A stretch of DNA of 64,000 nucleotides from Symsagittifera roscoffensis (Eukaryota; Xenacoelomorpha; Acoela; Convolutidae). Both the position numbers and the translations under genes were made by a program. The stretch spans positions 5,064,647-5,128,646 of the forward strand of contig NC_087067.1 in the NCBI RefSeq assembly GCF_963678635.1, written 5' to 3'. The notes beneath the pieces are model-generated. The model had not been told where the DNA came from. It worked only from the letters and a program-made list of their open reading frames with translations, and searched no databases. Shown one piece after another: positions 25,814-37,379 of this stretch. How positions within the stretch are numbered: the stretch's first letter is position 1; every line of letters starts with the position of its first letter.

Positions 25814-27221
25814 TTAAAGGTAGTTAAGTTAAAAATAAATTGATTTTTACATCAGATGAGGGGTACTTTCAACTCAAATGTGTGGTTTTAACCACTCGGA
25901 ATAAGTTTTACGTTTATGGACGGTGGTAGTATCAGAACTCAGCTTCCTTTAAGGAAAGTTTGATAAAAAGTTCGTATCCAATCAGAAATAAAGTTACATT
26001 TACAGCAGTGTATTCGAATTGTGGTTTCCAATCCAAAACAGTTTTTGTTTATCTTAGGTTGTCGTATCCAAAGAGAAAACTCAACTTTTAAGGACTTAAA
26101 TCTCCCAAATATGAAAAAATTTACAAAAAGAAAAATGCAAAAAATGACCACAGGTTGTTTACTGTAAAAAAAGAATTATCGCCAATAAAAATAAAAAAAG
26201 ATAGAAAAAAAATTATAACACGTAGCATCTCTGAAAAATTCCTCTTCAATCCAATTGAATTTATTGTATATAATCAACGCAAAGTTGTTGATTTTGAGTA
26301 AATATTTAAGTCCTTTGATTTTGGCGTAAAATTGAGAAGATATCTCGAAATTTATGACTTTTTCAAAGCAAATCTCTAGAAATCTTATACCAAAACCTGA
26401 CCATCCAGGGTTTCGAACAATGAAAATCTTCAAAGAAACGATGAAAAAAAAACTTTGCTGGGGAGCTTTGACAAATTTGGGAATGGGGTAGGGAATAAAA
26501 AGGGTTTTTCCTTGTCAAATAGAGTTCAGCCGTAAGTTTAGAGCTTTGATACCCAATACACGGTTCAAAAATAAAGTTTTTGATTCAGTAAGTTTCCCTG
26601 AATAGGCCTTTGCTTAGTCGGAGAGCTCTTTTTTGGACAACATAACCAACAACCAAAAATTGTGAAAAAAAGTAAGAGTGTACCTCTATTTCATCAATAA
26701 GGAAATCACAAGGAACATTTTTCTTTTTGTTGTAGAGTAACTAGAGGAAATTAAAATGTTTTTTAGTTGACATTTTTCAAATCATTTTGTTTTCATCCTA
26801 ATTATGTCTGGAAACATAATTGCTGAGTTCTGATTGGTTGAAATGTTTTTTCAAAATACAAAACATTCGAAGGAAAATTTTGTAGGCGATGACGTCATTA
26901 CCATAAAAAGAAATTGCGTGGTTGATGACGTCACTTCTATTTAAAACATGACGTCATTACCATAAAAGAAAAATTGCGTGGGTGTTATTTTAAACTGCAA
27001 TTGTGATCATATTATAGGCGATGACGTCATAAGTAGTATAAGTACGCTTTTTTATTGAATAAAATCATAACCTTTGCTCGCCAATCAGAAAACATTCAAT
27101 TGATTTTTACTTCAAATTGTTACTTTACGAACAAAAAAGTAAAATCCTTATTTAAATGGTACTTTAAGTTTTTAGGTTTGGATCATTCGAGAAGTCCTAG
27201 TTTAAATTTTTTTTTTAAATA
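25814..27221. other. AT-rich 5' flank of polymerase copy 1
   Basis: No convincing gene. Minus-strand frames at 26176-26433 share a NPGWSGFGIRF block with copy 2 (31199-31535), but the frames otherwise differ between copies, so coding is doubtful. The last 330 bases hold the TGACGTCA cluster annotated separately. The counterpart in copy 2 is 30811-32105. Confidence 0.5.
26890..27029. promoter_or_regulatory. Cluster of four perfect CRE-like palindromes (TGACGTCA)
   Basis: TGACGTCA occurs at 26890-26897, 26926-26933, 26949-26956 and 27022-27029, all within 140 bases and 190-330 bases upstream of the polymerase start at 27222. The full-length palindrome is the consensus for CREB/ATF-type bZIP factors. 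A TATAAG stretch follows at about 27037. In the duplicated copy three sites remain perfect (31801-31808, 31824-31831, 31908-31915) and one is TGATGTCA (31765-31772). Regulatory role is inferred. Confidence 0.6.
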
Positions 27222-29363
27222 ATGCCTGCCCTTGACCGAAAAGAGAAAGTCACATGTGAGGACTGTGATGGGGAATGCAGGAGATCTGATGCTGCAAGAC
27301 ATAGGAGGAGATGTGAAAAGCAGCAAGAACATAAGTGTTCCAACTGTCACTTTTGTAGTAAGAAGTAAGAGGAGACGATCTATCATGTTGTCAAGAAGCA
27401 AAAACTTTCAAGTTCCAAGCAGTCGACGGTTTGTTCTTCTTGTGAAAAAGAGTTTGCGAGCTAATACTCTCTCCAACAACATCGATGGAAGGGGCATGAA
27501 ACATGGAGCAAAGCAAAGGAAAAGTAGTGATACTGTAGCGGAATTGAACAAGATTGTTGAGGAAGAAGGGCAAGATGGCGAAAAACTGAAGCAGGAACAG
27601 AGTGATTGCCAACATTTCCTGCTGGATACGGAGATGGAAAATGGAAGACATAAGGTATTTAACTTCTATTTGTCCACAGATATTTCACGAGAAGCTTGAA
27701 GAAGTCTTCAACAAGCTCGATTATTCCGCAAAAATCAACGGTTTGGGTTTTATTCTTCGAGATATTGAGACTGGTGAATATCGATAGTTCCATGCCCATA
27801 AAAACAACACTTTGTTTGAAAAATCCCACATATTGTGTAATAAAGCAGACTTGATAACAATCCAAGGAAAAGTAGAAAAAATTGATATTGTGGAACAAGG
27901 TACCCAAGAACTTCGAAACACAAAGTGGCGATTCAAGTTGATTTTTAATGTTACAATTTCTGCTGCTCTGCTCAAAAATATCCCAATGGGATGTCCGGAC
28001 TCTATCTTACCCGAACGTTTTCTGAAAAACCATTCTGTTAACTGTCTTTTATCTAACAAAGACGAGGAACCAAAAAAAATCATTTCTGTCTTTTCCGCGC
28101 ATTGACCATGTACATGAACAGACACAATGATCTCGACTCTCACACTTCTAGATATTTTTCCGAATTTGTATCAAAATTTGGTTATGATCCTAAAAATTTT
28201 CGTGGATTTTCTGTAGAATACTTACCTGTTGTCGAGGAAATTGTGCAAAGAAACATTTCAATATACCATTTGGATATCCAAAAGGGGAATATCTAGGAGA
28301 TTCAGCTCGATGATGTATTGAAAGATTTGTAAAAACAGTCAAACGACTGAGATTTAACAATCATATCATTCATACAAATACTATAGATAACTTCATCGAA
28401 TGCTTCCGGTGTACTGGTTGTGACTTTTTCTTCAATAAATCCCACAATTTTAAGAAAAATTTTCTGAGATATAAGGATCGAGTGAGGCATGTTTACCCAA
28501 AAAACGTTTAAAAAAGCTTGAAAGATTCAATTTTCTAGATTCCGAAAAACAATTTTTTTTTAAATTTAGCAGTTTTCGATTGTCAGTCAATTTTTGTTCC
28601 CACAGTAAAAATAAAGGAGACTCAAACTACAACCTAGATTGGAAAATATGTTGCAAATTTAATCTCATTGAATCTGATTGATGAAACCATCATTTGTACA
28701 ACAAGGATCCGCAGAACTTGATAATCAATTTTGTAAGCAAACTCGAGCTGTTGCCTGAGGAAAGTAAGCTAGAGATGAAAAAAAAAACATTCACGGGTTT
28801 GAAGTAGCTGTCAATGAAAGAATGAAAAAGATCGTTGACCAGCTGAACAAACGGGGTAAAAATTTTTGATGTAACCAATTTGAGTGCGTTGGAGATGAAT
28901 GCGTTGAAGAAAAATCAGCTGATTGATTTGAAACAACATCTGGAGAGTTATGTAATTACTTTACCTGTTTTTGGATTCAATAGCGGTAGGTAATGACTTG
29001 AATTTGACCAAATCCTACCTATCCTCGTTTTGATTCCTGATAGAGAACAAGAAACTTCTGTCAACAAAAAAGCGAACGATTTCATTTCCTTCAAGTTTGG
29101 ATACCTACAATTTCTCGACATTATGAAATTATTGGGTAGAGCAACAGTTCTGGAGTCCTTTCTTAAAGCCTATAAAGAAAGCGAAACCAAAATAATCTTT
29201 CCCTATGCGTGGTTTGATAACCCTGAAAAGCTTGATTCCTCACGACTACCGCCATATGAAGCCTTTTTCAGTAAACTTAGAAACAACAAACCTCTAGACA
29301 AAAACTTAATTGAATATGAGAAACCGAGGAAGAGTGGGCTTGATGAACAACACATGAACAATA
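27222..29363 (+). pseudogene. Protein-primed family B DNA polymerase (Polinton/Maverick type), 5' half, copy 1
   Basis: The ATG at 27222 opens MPALDRKEKVTCEDC, a C-x2-C...H-x4-C finger followed by CSNC, and stops at 27366. The reading then changes frame to a second finger (CSSCEKEF ... H-x5-H, with a stop inside), then CQHFLLDTEMENGRHKVFN, GFILRDIETGEYR, AALLKNIPMGCPDSILPE, FSEFVSKFGYD and a third finger-like CFRCTGCDFFFNK. The exonuclease-type block LPVFGFNSG lies near 28960, followed by FISFKFGYLQFLDIMK and LPPYEAFFSKL. At least six frameshifts or stops are present. The family is the long protein-primed polymerase of Polinton-like transposons. Copy 1 is cut off at SGLDEQ by the duplication breakpoint and cannot encode the palm domain. 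Confidence 0.8.
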
Positions 29364-29365
29364 TT

Positions 29366-30640
29366 GATGACTTTGAATGCTATTGACAATCTGAATACAA
29401 TTTTTTTTGGATGTTTTTAAGCAAGATCAAAGTTAAAACAAATAATTTCATTTTATTAAATTGTTAACAGTGCAAGAAAAAGTTGTATAAAGTTGTTTTT
29501 TAAATGCGAAAACTTTTAATGAAAATTTTCTCAATTTACGAGATTTTCTTCGATTTTTTCTAACAAGTGTGCCAAAAATATTATGAAAAATTTCACCAGT
29601 TGCAAAAACTGTTATGATTTTTTCCACAAGCATGCAAAACGTTTCGAGAAAAGTTTTTGCTGGATGCAAATTTTTTCAAGATCTATTGAAATGCAAAAAT
29701 ACAATTTTCTTTTCCTTATGAAGATGCAAAAAATCAAAGTTTTTTACTGTAAAAATTTGTTATTTTTTGTTTAGAAAAATCAATTTTGATGACTTCGAGT
29801 ATAATTTCTCACCTTAAAAAACTGTTTTTCTGGTGTTTTTGACCAACATACATGCAGAAAAGATATTTCTTTATGATCAAAACTGAAACTAATAAATTTA
29901 TTTACTTTTATTACTAACAGTGCAAAAAAATGTATATTTTTTTAAAATGAGATTTTGTTCAATGAAACTTTTCTAAGTTTACAAAATTTTCTGTGATTTT
30001 TTAAATAAATTTGCAAAACATATTATGAAAACTTTGCAAGTTGCAAAAACTGTTCTGATTTTTTTTGAACAAGTATGCGAAACTTTTTGAGAAAAAACTT
30101 TTGAATGGCGCAATTTTTTTCATGATTTTTTGGAAAAAATATTGCAAAAACTAATTCTATTTTTTGTTATGCAGATGCAAAAAGGCAAAACTTTATTGTG
30201 AAAATCTTGTTGAATCATTGGCAAAAAACTTCAACATTTTTGACTTTTAGTGCTATTCCCTATCTTAATACAAAGTTTTTCTGATGTTTTTGATTAACAT
30301 AGTTGCAAAAAAAAATAGAATTCTGTAGGATCAAAACTAAAACAAAGAAAACCAATTACTTTATTTATTCACAGTACAAGAAAAAATTTTAATTTTTTTT
30401 AAATGCAAAAATTATAAGAACATTTCTTCCTAACTTTCTGAATTTTTTTGATTTTTCAACAAGTGTGCAAGAAAAAAGATTATGAACAATTTTGCAAGAT
30501 GAAAAAATGGTAGTAATGTTTTTACCTTGTAAGCAAAAAATTGTGATGTTTTCTTATCGTGTCTGTAAAAAAACTTCTGAAAAATATTCTGAACTAGGTA
30601 CAAAAAAGTCTTAAATTTCAAAACAAAAGACAACATCCAA
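29366..30640. repeat. Isolated satellite trimer (A-B-C) between the two polymerase copies
   Basis: Landmarks at 29369 (A), 29791 (B) and 30242 (C) with the same spacing and subtype order as the main array. The C monomer ends at the same place as in copy 1, about 20 bases before the AGCAGCTGAGTTCTCAAAAA block. Confidence 0.85.
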
Positions 30641-31764
30641 ATGATTTATAAATCAAAGAGATGTCAAGCAGCTGAGTTCTCAAAAAGTTTATATTGCCTC
30701 CATCGCCGGTGGTTGTCTTGGTGCTTCGCTGACTGGAGTCCTTGGCTCAGAGAGCCCCTTATCCTCTTCAATTGTAATTGGGTTCTCCGCGATCCTTCTT
30801 CTTCCCACAGAGAGTTCGTATCCAATCAGAAATAATTCATAAATATCCTGAAATATCCAATCATAAAAGTTCGTATCAAATCAGAAATAAAGTTCCATTT
30901 ACAGCAGTGTGTTCAAATTGTCGTTTCCAATCCAAAAAATTGTTTAATTATCTTAGGTTGTCGTATGCAAAGAGAAAACTCACCTTTTAAGGACTTAAAT
31001 CTCCCAAATATGCAAAAATTTACACAAAAAAAAATGCAAAAAAAGACCACAGGTTGTTTACTGTAAAAAAAGAACTATCGCCACTAAAAATAAAACAAGA
31101 TAGAAAAAATTCAAGTAGCATCTCTGAAAAATTCCTCATCAATCCAATTGAATTTATTGTATATAATCAACGCAAAATTGTTGATTTTGAGTAAATACTT
31201 AAGTACTTTGATTTTGGCGTAAGTTTGAGAAGATTTCAAAGCAAATCTCTGGAAATCTTATTCCAAAACCTGACCAACCAGGGTTTCGAACTTTGAAAAT
31301 CTTCAAAGAAACGATGAAAAAAAAACAAATTTGCTGGGAAGCTTTGAAAAATTTGGGAATGGGGTAGGGAATAAAAAAGAGAGTTTTTCCTTGTCCAATA
31401 GAGTTCAGCCGTAAGTTTAGAGCTTTGATACCCAATACACGGTTCAAAATTTAAGTTTTTGATGGAGTAATTTTCCCTGAATAGGCCTTTGCTTAGTCGG
31501 AGGGCTCTTTTTTGGACAACATAACCAACAACCAAAAATTGTGAAAAAAAGTAAGAGTGTTACCTCTATTTCATCAATAAGGAAATCACAAGGAATTTTT
31601 TCTTTTTTGTTGTACAGTAACTAGAGGAAATTAAAATGTTTTTTAATTGACATTTTTCAAATCATTTTTTTTTTCATCCTGATTATGTCTGGAAACTACT
31701 GAGTTCTGATTGGTTGAAATGTTTTTTGAAAATGCAAAACTTTCGAAGAAAGATTTGTAGGCGA

Positions 31765-31915
31765 TGATGTCATTACCATACAAAAATATTGCGTGGTTGA
31801 TGACGTCACTTCAATTTAAAACATGACGTCATTACCACAAAAGGAAAATTGCGTGGATGTTGTTTTAAACTGCAATCGTGATCATATTTGGAAGTATGCG
31901 TAGGCGATGACGTCA
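31765..31915. promoter_or_regulatory. CRE-like cluster, copy 2
   Basis: Perfect TGACGTCA at 31801, 31824 and 31908, and one decayed site (TGATGTCA at 31765). Same spacing logic as 26890-27029, 190-340 bases upstream of the polymerase start at 32106. Confidence 0.55.
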
Positions 31916-32105
31916 TAAGTAGTATAAGTACGCTTTTTTATTGAATAAAATCATTACCTTTGCTCGCCAATCAGAAAACATTTAATTGATTCTTACTTCA
32001 AATTGTTTTTTTACGAACAAAAAAAGTAAAATCCTTATTTAATTGGTACTTTAAGTTTTTAAATTTGGATCATTCGAGAAGTCCCAATTTAATTTTTTTT
32101 AAATA

Positions 32106-34680
32106 ATGCCTGCCCTTGACCGAAACGAGAAAGTCAAATGTGCGGACTGTGATCGGGAATGCAGGAGATCTGATGCTGCAAGACATAGGAGGAGATGTGA
32201 AAAGCAGGAAGAACATAAAGTGTTTCAACTGTCACTTTTGTAGTAAGAAGTAAGAGGAGAAGGTCTATCATGTTGTCAAGAAGCAAAAACTTTCAAGTTC
32301 CAAGCAGTCGACGGTTTGTTCTTCTTGTGAAAAAGAGTTTGCGAGCTAATACTCTCTCCAACAACATCGATGTAAGGGGCATGGGTTATGGAGCAAAGCA
32401 AAGGAAAATTAGTGATACTGTAGCGGAATTGAACAAGATTGTTGAGGAAGAAGGGCAAGATGGCGAAAAACTGAAGCAGGAACTGAGTGGTTGCCAACAT
32501 TTCCTGCTGGATACGGAGATGGAAAATGGGAGACATAAGGTATTTAACTTCTATTTGTCCACAGATATTTCACGAGAGGCTTGAAGAAGTCTTCAACAAG
32601 CTCAGTTCTTCCGCAAAATTAACGGTTTGTGTTTTATTCTTCGAGATATTGAGACTGGTGAATATCGATACTTCCATGACCATAAAAACAACACTTTGTT
32701 TGAAAAATCCCACATATTGTGTAATAAAGCAGACTTGATAACAATCCAACGAAAAGTAGAAAAAATTGATATTGTGGAACAAGGTTCCCAAGAACGTCGA
32801 AACACAAATTGGCGATTCAGGTTTAACGTTACAATTTCTGCTGCTCTGCTCAAAAATATCCCAATGGGATGTCCGGACTCTATCTTACCCGAACGTTTAT
32901 TGAAAAACCATTCTGTTAACTGCCTTTTATCTAACAAAAACGAGGAACCATACAAAAACCTTTTCTGTCTTTTCCATGCATTGACCATGTACATGAACAG
33001 ACACAATGATCTCGACTCTCACACTTCTAGATATTTTTCCGAATTTGTATCAAAGTTTGGTTATGATCCTAAAAATTTTCGTGGATTTTCTGTAGAATAC
33101 TTACCTGTTGTCGAGGAAATTGTGCAAAGAAACATTTTAATATACCATTTGGATATCCAAAAGGGGAATATCTAGGAGATTCAGCTCGATGTTGTATTGA
33201 AAGATTTGTAAAAACAGTCAAACGACTGAGATTTAACAATCATATCATTCATACAAATACTATAGATAACTTCATCGAATGCTTCCGGTGTACTGGTTGT
33301 GACTTTTTCTTCAATAAATCCCACAATTTAAAGAAAAATTTTCTGAGACATAAGGATCGAGTGAGGCATGTTTACCCAAAAAACGTTTAAAAAAGCTTGA
33401 AAGATTCAATTTTCTAGATTCCGAAAAAAAATTTTTTTTTAAATCTAGCAGTTTTCGATTGTCAGTCAATTTTTGTTCCCACAGTAAAAATAAAGGAGAC
33501 TCAAACTACAACCTAGATTGGAAAATATGTTGCAAATTTAATCTCATTGAATCTGATTGATGAAACCATCATTTGTACAACAAGGATCCGCAGAACTTGA
33601 TAATCAATTTTGTAAGCAAACTCGAGCTGTTGCCTGAGGAAAGTAAGCTAGAGATGAAAAAAAAACATTCACGGGTTTGAAGTAGCTGTCAATGAAAGAA
33701 TGAAAAAGATCGTTGACCAGCTGAACAAACGGAGTAAAAATTTTTGATGTACCAATTTGAGTGCGTTGGAGATGAATGCGTTGAAGAAAAATCAGCTGAT
33801 TGATTTGAAACAACATCTGGAGAGTTATGTAATTACTTTACCTGTTTTTGGATTCAATAGCGGTAGGTATGACTTGAATTTGACCAAATCCTACCTATCC
33901 TCGTTTTGATTCCTGATAGAGAACAAGAAACTTCTGTCACCAAAAAAGCGAACGATTTCATTTCCTTCAAGTTTGGATACCTACAATTTCTCGACATTAT
34001 GAAATTATTGGGTAGAGCAACAGTTCTGGAGTCCTTTCTTAAAGCCTATAAAGAAAGCGGAACCAAAATAATCTTTCCCTATGCGTGGTTTGATAACCCT
34101 GAAAAGCTTGATTCCTCACGACTACCGCCATATGAAGCCTTTTTCAGTAAACTTAGAAACAACAAACCTCTAGACAAAGACTTAATTGAATGTGAGAAAC
34201 TGAGGAAGAGTGGGCTTGATGAACAACAAGCTCTGACAAAGCTTCAAATCAAGACTGTGCCAACATCTGATTTGGATAATTACAATTACTTACTTGAAGA
34301 TTGGCTGCAGTACGGAATGACGGTATTCAAATCATTTTTGTAGTGGTACAACAACAAGGATGTTCTTCCAAGCCGGCAAGCAATGCAAAAGAAACTGGTT
34401 CAGTTTTTTCATATCAAGGGAATTGATATGTTGAAACTTGGATGTACACTTCCAAATCTACAAACATATGCCTACATAAGTCTACAAATGACATATGCCT
34501 ACATATGCCTACATAAGTCTACAAATTTTCTCCGTTTTACGAAAGTGATAAGGATTTGTTTGAAAAAATACGAGAAGACTTGACCGGTGGGCCCTCCATT
34601 GTGTTCACTCGAAAAGCTTTAGTTGGTAAAACATTCATCAAAAACTCATCAAATCTTTGTAAATCACTCGTTGGTTATCA
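32106..34680 (+). pseudogene. Protein-primed family B DNA polymerase, 5' half, copy 2
   Basis: Same start (MPALDRNEKVKCADCD) and domain order as copy 1, with partly different lesions. The stretch 32627-33175 is open for 182 codons where copy 1 has two stops (YRYFHDHKNN, PERLLKNHSVNC, CLFHALTMYMNRH). The 33906-34343 frame runs past the copy 1 breakpoint to SGLDEQQALTKLQI and stops at TVFKSFL just before WYNNKDV. A short tandem repeat (34459-34529) is inserted in the KLGCTLPNL / LHKSTN block. The sequence ends at FTRKALVGKTFI ... NLCKSLVG, then abruptly restarts with KKANSFISFKFG, a second copy of its own middle segment. Confidence 0.8.
34459..34529. repeat. Short tandem repeat inside polymerase copy 2
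   Basis: Two and a half units built from ACATATGCCTACATAAGTCT with CTACAAATG spacers. They interrupt the conserved block between LPNL and LHKSTN and are absent from the downstream duplicate at 35190. Confidence 0.7.
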
Positions 34681-37046
34681 AAAAGGCTAACAGTTTCATA
34701 TCCTTCAAGTTTGGAGATATACAGTTTCTCGATATCATGAAATTTTTGGGGGGAGCAACATCTCTAGACTCCTTTCTTAAAGCTTACAAAGCTAGTGAGA
34801 CAAAAGGGTTTTTCCCTTATGAGTGGTTTGACAGTCCAGACAAGCTCGAGAGTGAAGAATTACCTCCATACGAAGCCTTTTTCAGTAAACTGAGAAACAA
34901 CAACCCTCTTGATAAAGACTTTAAGGATTACCAGAATCTGAAGTCAAGTGGACTTGATGAGCAGCAAGCACTAAAGAAACTTCAAATCAGGTCAGTACCT
35001 GCATCTGGATGGGACAATTACAAATATTTACAGGAGATTTGGCAGAAACTTGGAATGACTACATTTAAAGATTTTTTGCAGTGGTACAACAACAAAGATG
35101 TTGTTCCAACCCTTGAAGCAATGCAAAAAATGGTTCAGTTTTATCATCAAAAAGAAATTGATATGTTTAAACTTGGATGTACTCTTCCAAATCTGGCAAA
35201 TATTTTTCTTCACAAATCAACCAATGAAAAATTCTACCTTTTTGCGAAAGTGATAGAGATTTGTGCGAGAAAATTAGAGAGGATATGACGGTTGGACCAT
35301 CAATTGTGTTTACTCGAAAAGCAGTAGTTGATGAAACATACATCAGAAATTCATCAAATGTTTGTAAATCAATCGTTGGAATTGATGCTACTCAGCTTTA
35401 AACTTTCTCAATGTGTCAATATATGCAAAAAAGACTGTACATGAGATAGGAGTTTGACACTGATATGCAGAAAGTTAAGACTAGTCATTATCGAACAAGT
35501 ATTTTGAGAATATGGTCATGTCTTTTTTACCAGAAAAGAAGTCGACCAGAGTGTAAAATTGAGAGTTCTTTCACATCTGATAAACAGAAAAAAATCACTG
35601 TAAAACAGTATTCAAAACAAAGAGATGCTACCACTATTTCTGTTTCTGTCAAGAAGCTCGTCACTCCTTAACAGAGAAAGATATTGGGCGAGGAAACAAA
35701 AAGAGAGAGATTGATGATATGCGACGAGAATAAATTAAAGAGAAAAGATACAAAATTGAAGAAAGCTGGGAATGTGAGTGGTGAGAAAACTTCAAAACCA
35801 TTGACAAGATTAAAAATCATGTTAGAACCCATTTTCCTCACAAAAGATTTCTTTCTAAAGACTCTTTTCTGGCAAAAAATAAAAAATAAATCCCTTTTTG
35901 GCTATGTTCAATGCATTTTAGTTGTTCCATATGAACTTAAATCAAAAGTTGTGAAGTTTCCTCCAATTTTCAAAAAAACTGAGGTTGCAGGAAACGATAT
36001 TGGAGATTATATGAAGAATTATGCAATTGAAAACTTAATGTTAAAACATCCACAAAGAATGCTGATATCTAGTTTTTAGCTAGAAAATGGAACAGTTATA
36101 ACTTTTATATGGAACTTGGATTGCAGTGCAACAAAATTCACCGTTTTGTTGGATATTCTCCTCGGAAATTTTTCAATAGTTTTGTTTACTCACTTGATGC
36201 TAGAAGAGAAGGAGATGAAAACCCTTTGTCAGTAGTTTCAGCGAAAAAACTATGACGCGTTTACGCAATTCCTCCTATGGATATCAGATCATGGAAAAAC
36301 CGAGGCATACAATTACGAAGTATCTGAACGATAAAAAAATTCATAAAGCAATCAATGAGCCATTTTCCCGAAAATTGAAAACAGTTGAAAATGACTTGTA
36401 TGAGGTGGAGTTGTTGAAATCAATCATTGCGCACCGAGAACCCATCAGTGTTGGCTTTTCCTACTTAAGTATGCGAAGCTGAGAATGTTGGAACTCTGCT
36501 ATAACTTCCTCGACAAGTTCAGTGATGTGAATAAATTTGAAGAGCTGGAGATGGATACAGACTCATTTTTTTTCAGCACTTGGTGAAGAAAACATTTATG
36601 ACTGTATCCAACCAGAAAAAAGAGTCATTTTGGAAAAGTTGAGGTAAAATACTGCAGATACTCTTTCAAGGCAGACGCAATATCTAATTCTCCGCTCGAA
36701 CGTGTTGAAGAATCCATAAAAAACATGCTAAACGGGAGTCGGGACTTTTCAAAGAGGAATTTAGAGGTACAGAAATGCTATGTTTGTGAAGCAAAATTTT
36801 TTGCAGCTATGACATCAAGTCAGATTGAATTCAGCAGTAAAGAATTGAACAAACGAGTTTTAGAAGATTCTGGAGAAGGCAAAGTATTGGAGAGTTCTCG
36901 ATAAAGCAATTAACCTCACATCTACTAACAGAGGATTCAGAACAATAAAATTTATGGTTGCTACGTATGAACAGACGAAGAAAGGACTTAGTTATTTTTA
37001 TCCAAAAAGAAAAGTTCAAGATGATGGAATCATACAAAACCATTGA
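34660..37046 (+). pseudogene. Protein-primed family B DNA polymerase, palm and C-terminal half
   Basis: 34623-35288 is open and carries FKFGDIQFLDIMKFLGGATS, LPPYEAFFSKLRNN, WYNNKDVVPTLEAM and KLGCTLPNLANIFLHKS. Then come FTRKAVVDETYI and the motif A region GIDATQL with a stop replacing the expected Tyr (35399). Later blocks are RPECKIES, LFGYVQC, KFPPIFKKTE, PQRMLISSF, motif B NSSYGYQIM (about 36268), motif C LEMDTDS (catalytic Asp pair at 36553-36561), then SKELNKRVLED and TYEQTKKGLSYFYPKR, ending at TGA 37044. At least eight frameshifts or stops are present. Key Asp residues remain readable, but the gene is dead. It lies just inside the candidate right terminal repeat. Confidence 0.85.
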
Positions 37047-37189
37047 ATTTATAAGAAATGTTCTGATAAAGTAAATTTTTTTGTGATGTCTTATTGTATT
37101 GGTTTTATGATACTAAAAGGTAAATTTTTGCGGTAAACTTAAAGTACAATGCAGTGATTATATACTTTCTTTGTATTTACTTTTTTTCT

Positions 37190-37379
37190 TAAATTTTCAA
37201 TAGGTTTTTGGAATATTCAGTTGGTTTCAGCATAGCCAGATAGATCATTAGTAGTAACCATATAAAACGTTATAGATACACATCATACAACTAGGGTAGT
37301 CACCAATCAGATAACGCGCCAAAAAATTTTTCCAATTAACTTCAAATTTCTGCAAAAATCTATATCGTATCTTAATACT
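37190..37379 (-). repeat. Candidate terminal inverted repeat, right end of the polymerase element
   Basis: Reverse complement shares ordered blocks with 4417-4620 and 7801-8005 (CTATCTGGCTATGCTG, GTGTATCTATAACG, GGCGCGTTATCTGATTGG) and begins AGTATTAAG, so the plus strand ends ...ACT at 37379. Located 140 bases after the polymerase stop, where a Polinton end is expected. Divergence between arms makes a single intact element doubtful. Confidence 0.45.

Larger units (their letters stand above)
24458..29363. repeat. Segmental duplication, copy 1 (satellite trimer plus 5' half of polymerase)
   Basis: Aligns with 29366-34222 in the same order and orientation at a period of ~4.9 kb: A-B-C satellite monomers, a GC-richer island (25330-25790), an AT-rich spacer, a CRE-like cluster, then the polymerase pseudogene. 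Copy 1 ends inside the polymerase codons for SGLDEQ, where it joins satellite sequence (AACAATATTGATGACTTTG), whereas copy 2 reads on through SGLDEQQAL. The breakpoint is therefore visible at about 29350-29366. Confidence 0.85.
29366..34222. repeat. Segmental duplication, copy 2
   Basis: Second copy of the unit at 24458-29363, closely similar by eye throughout. Differences include loss of about 500 bases (the equivalent of 25462-25967, between TTCTTCCCAC and GTTCGTATCCAATCAG) and many point changes. Unlike copy 1 it continues into further polymerase sequence. Confidence 0.85.

Noticed and set aside
26176-26433. Minus-strand gene with NPGWSGFGIRF in both duplication copies
   Set aside because: Outside that short block the frames do not correspond between copies; shared DNA explains the match.
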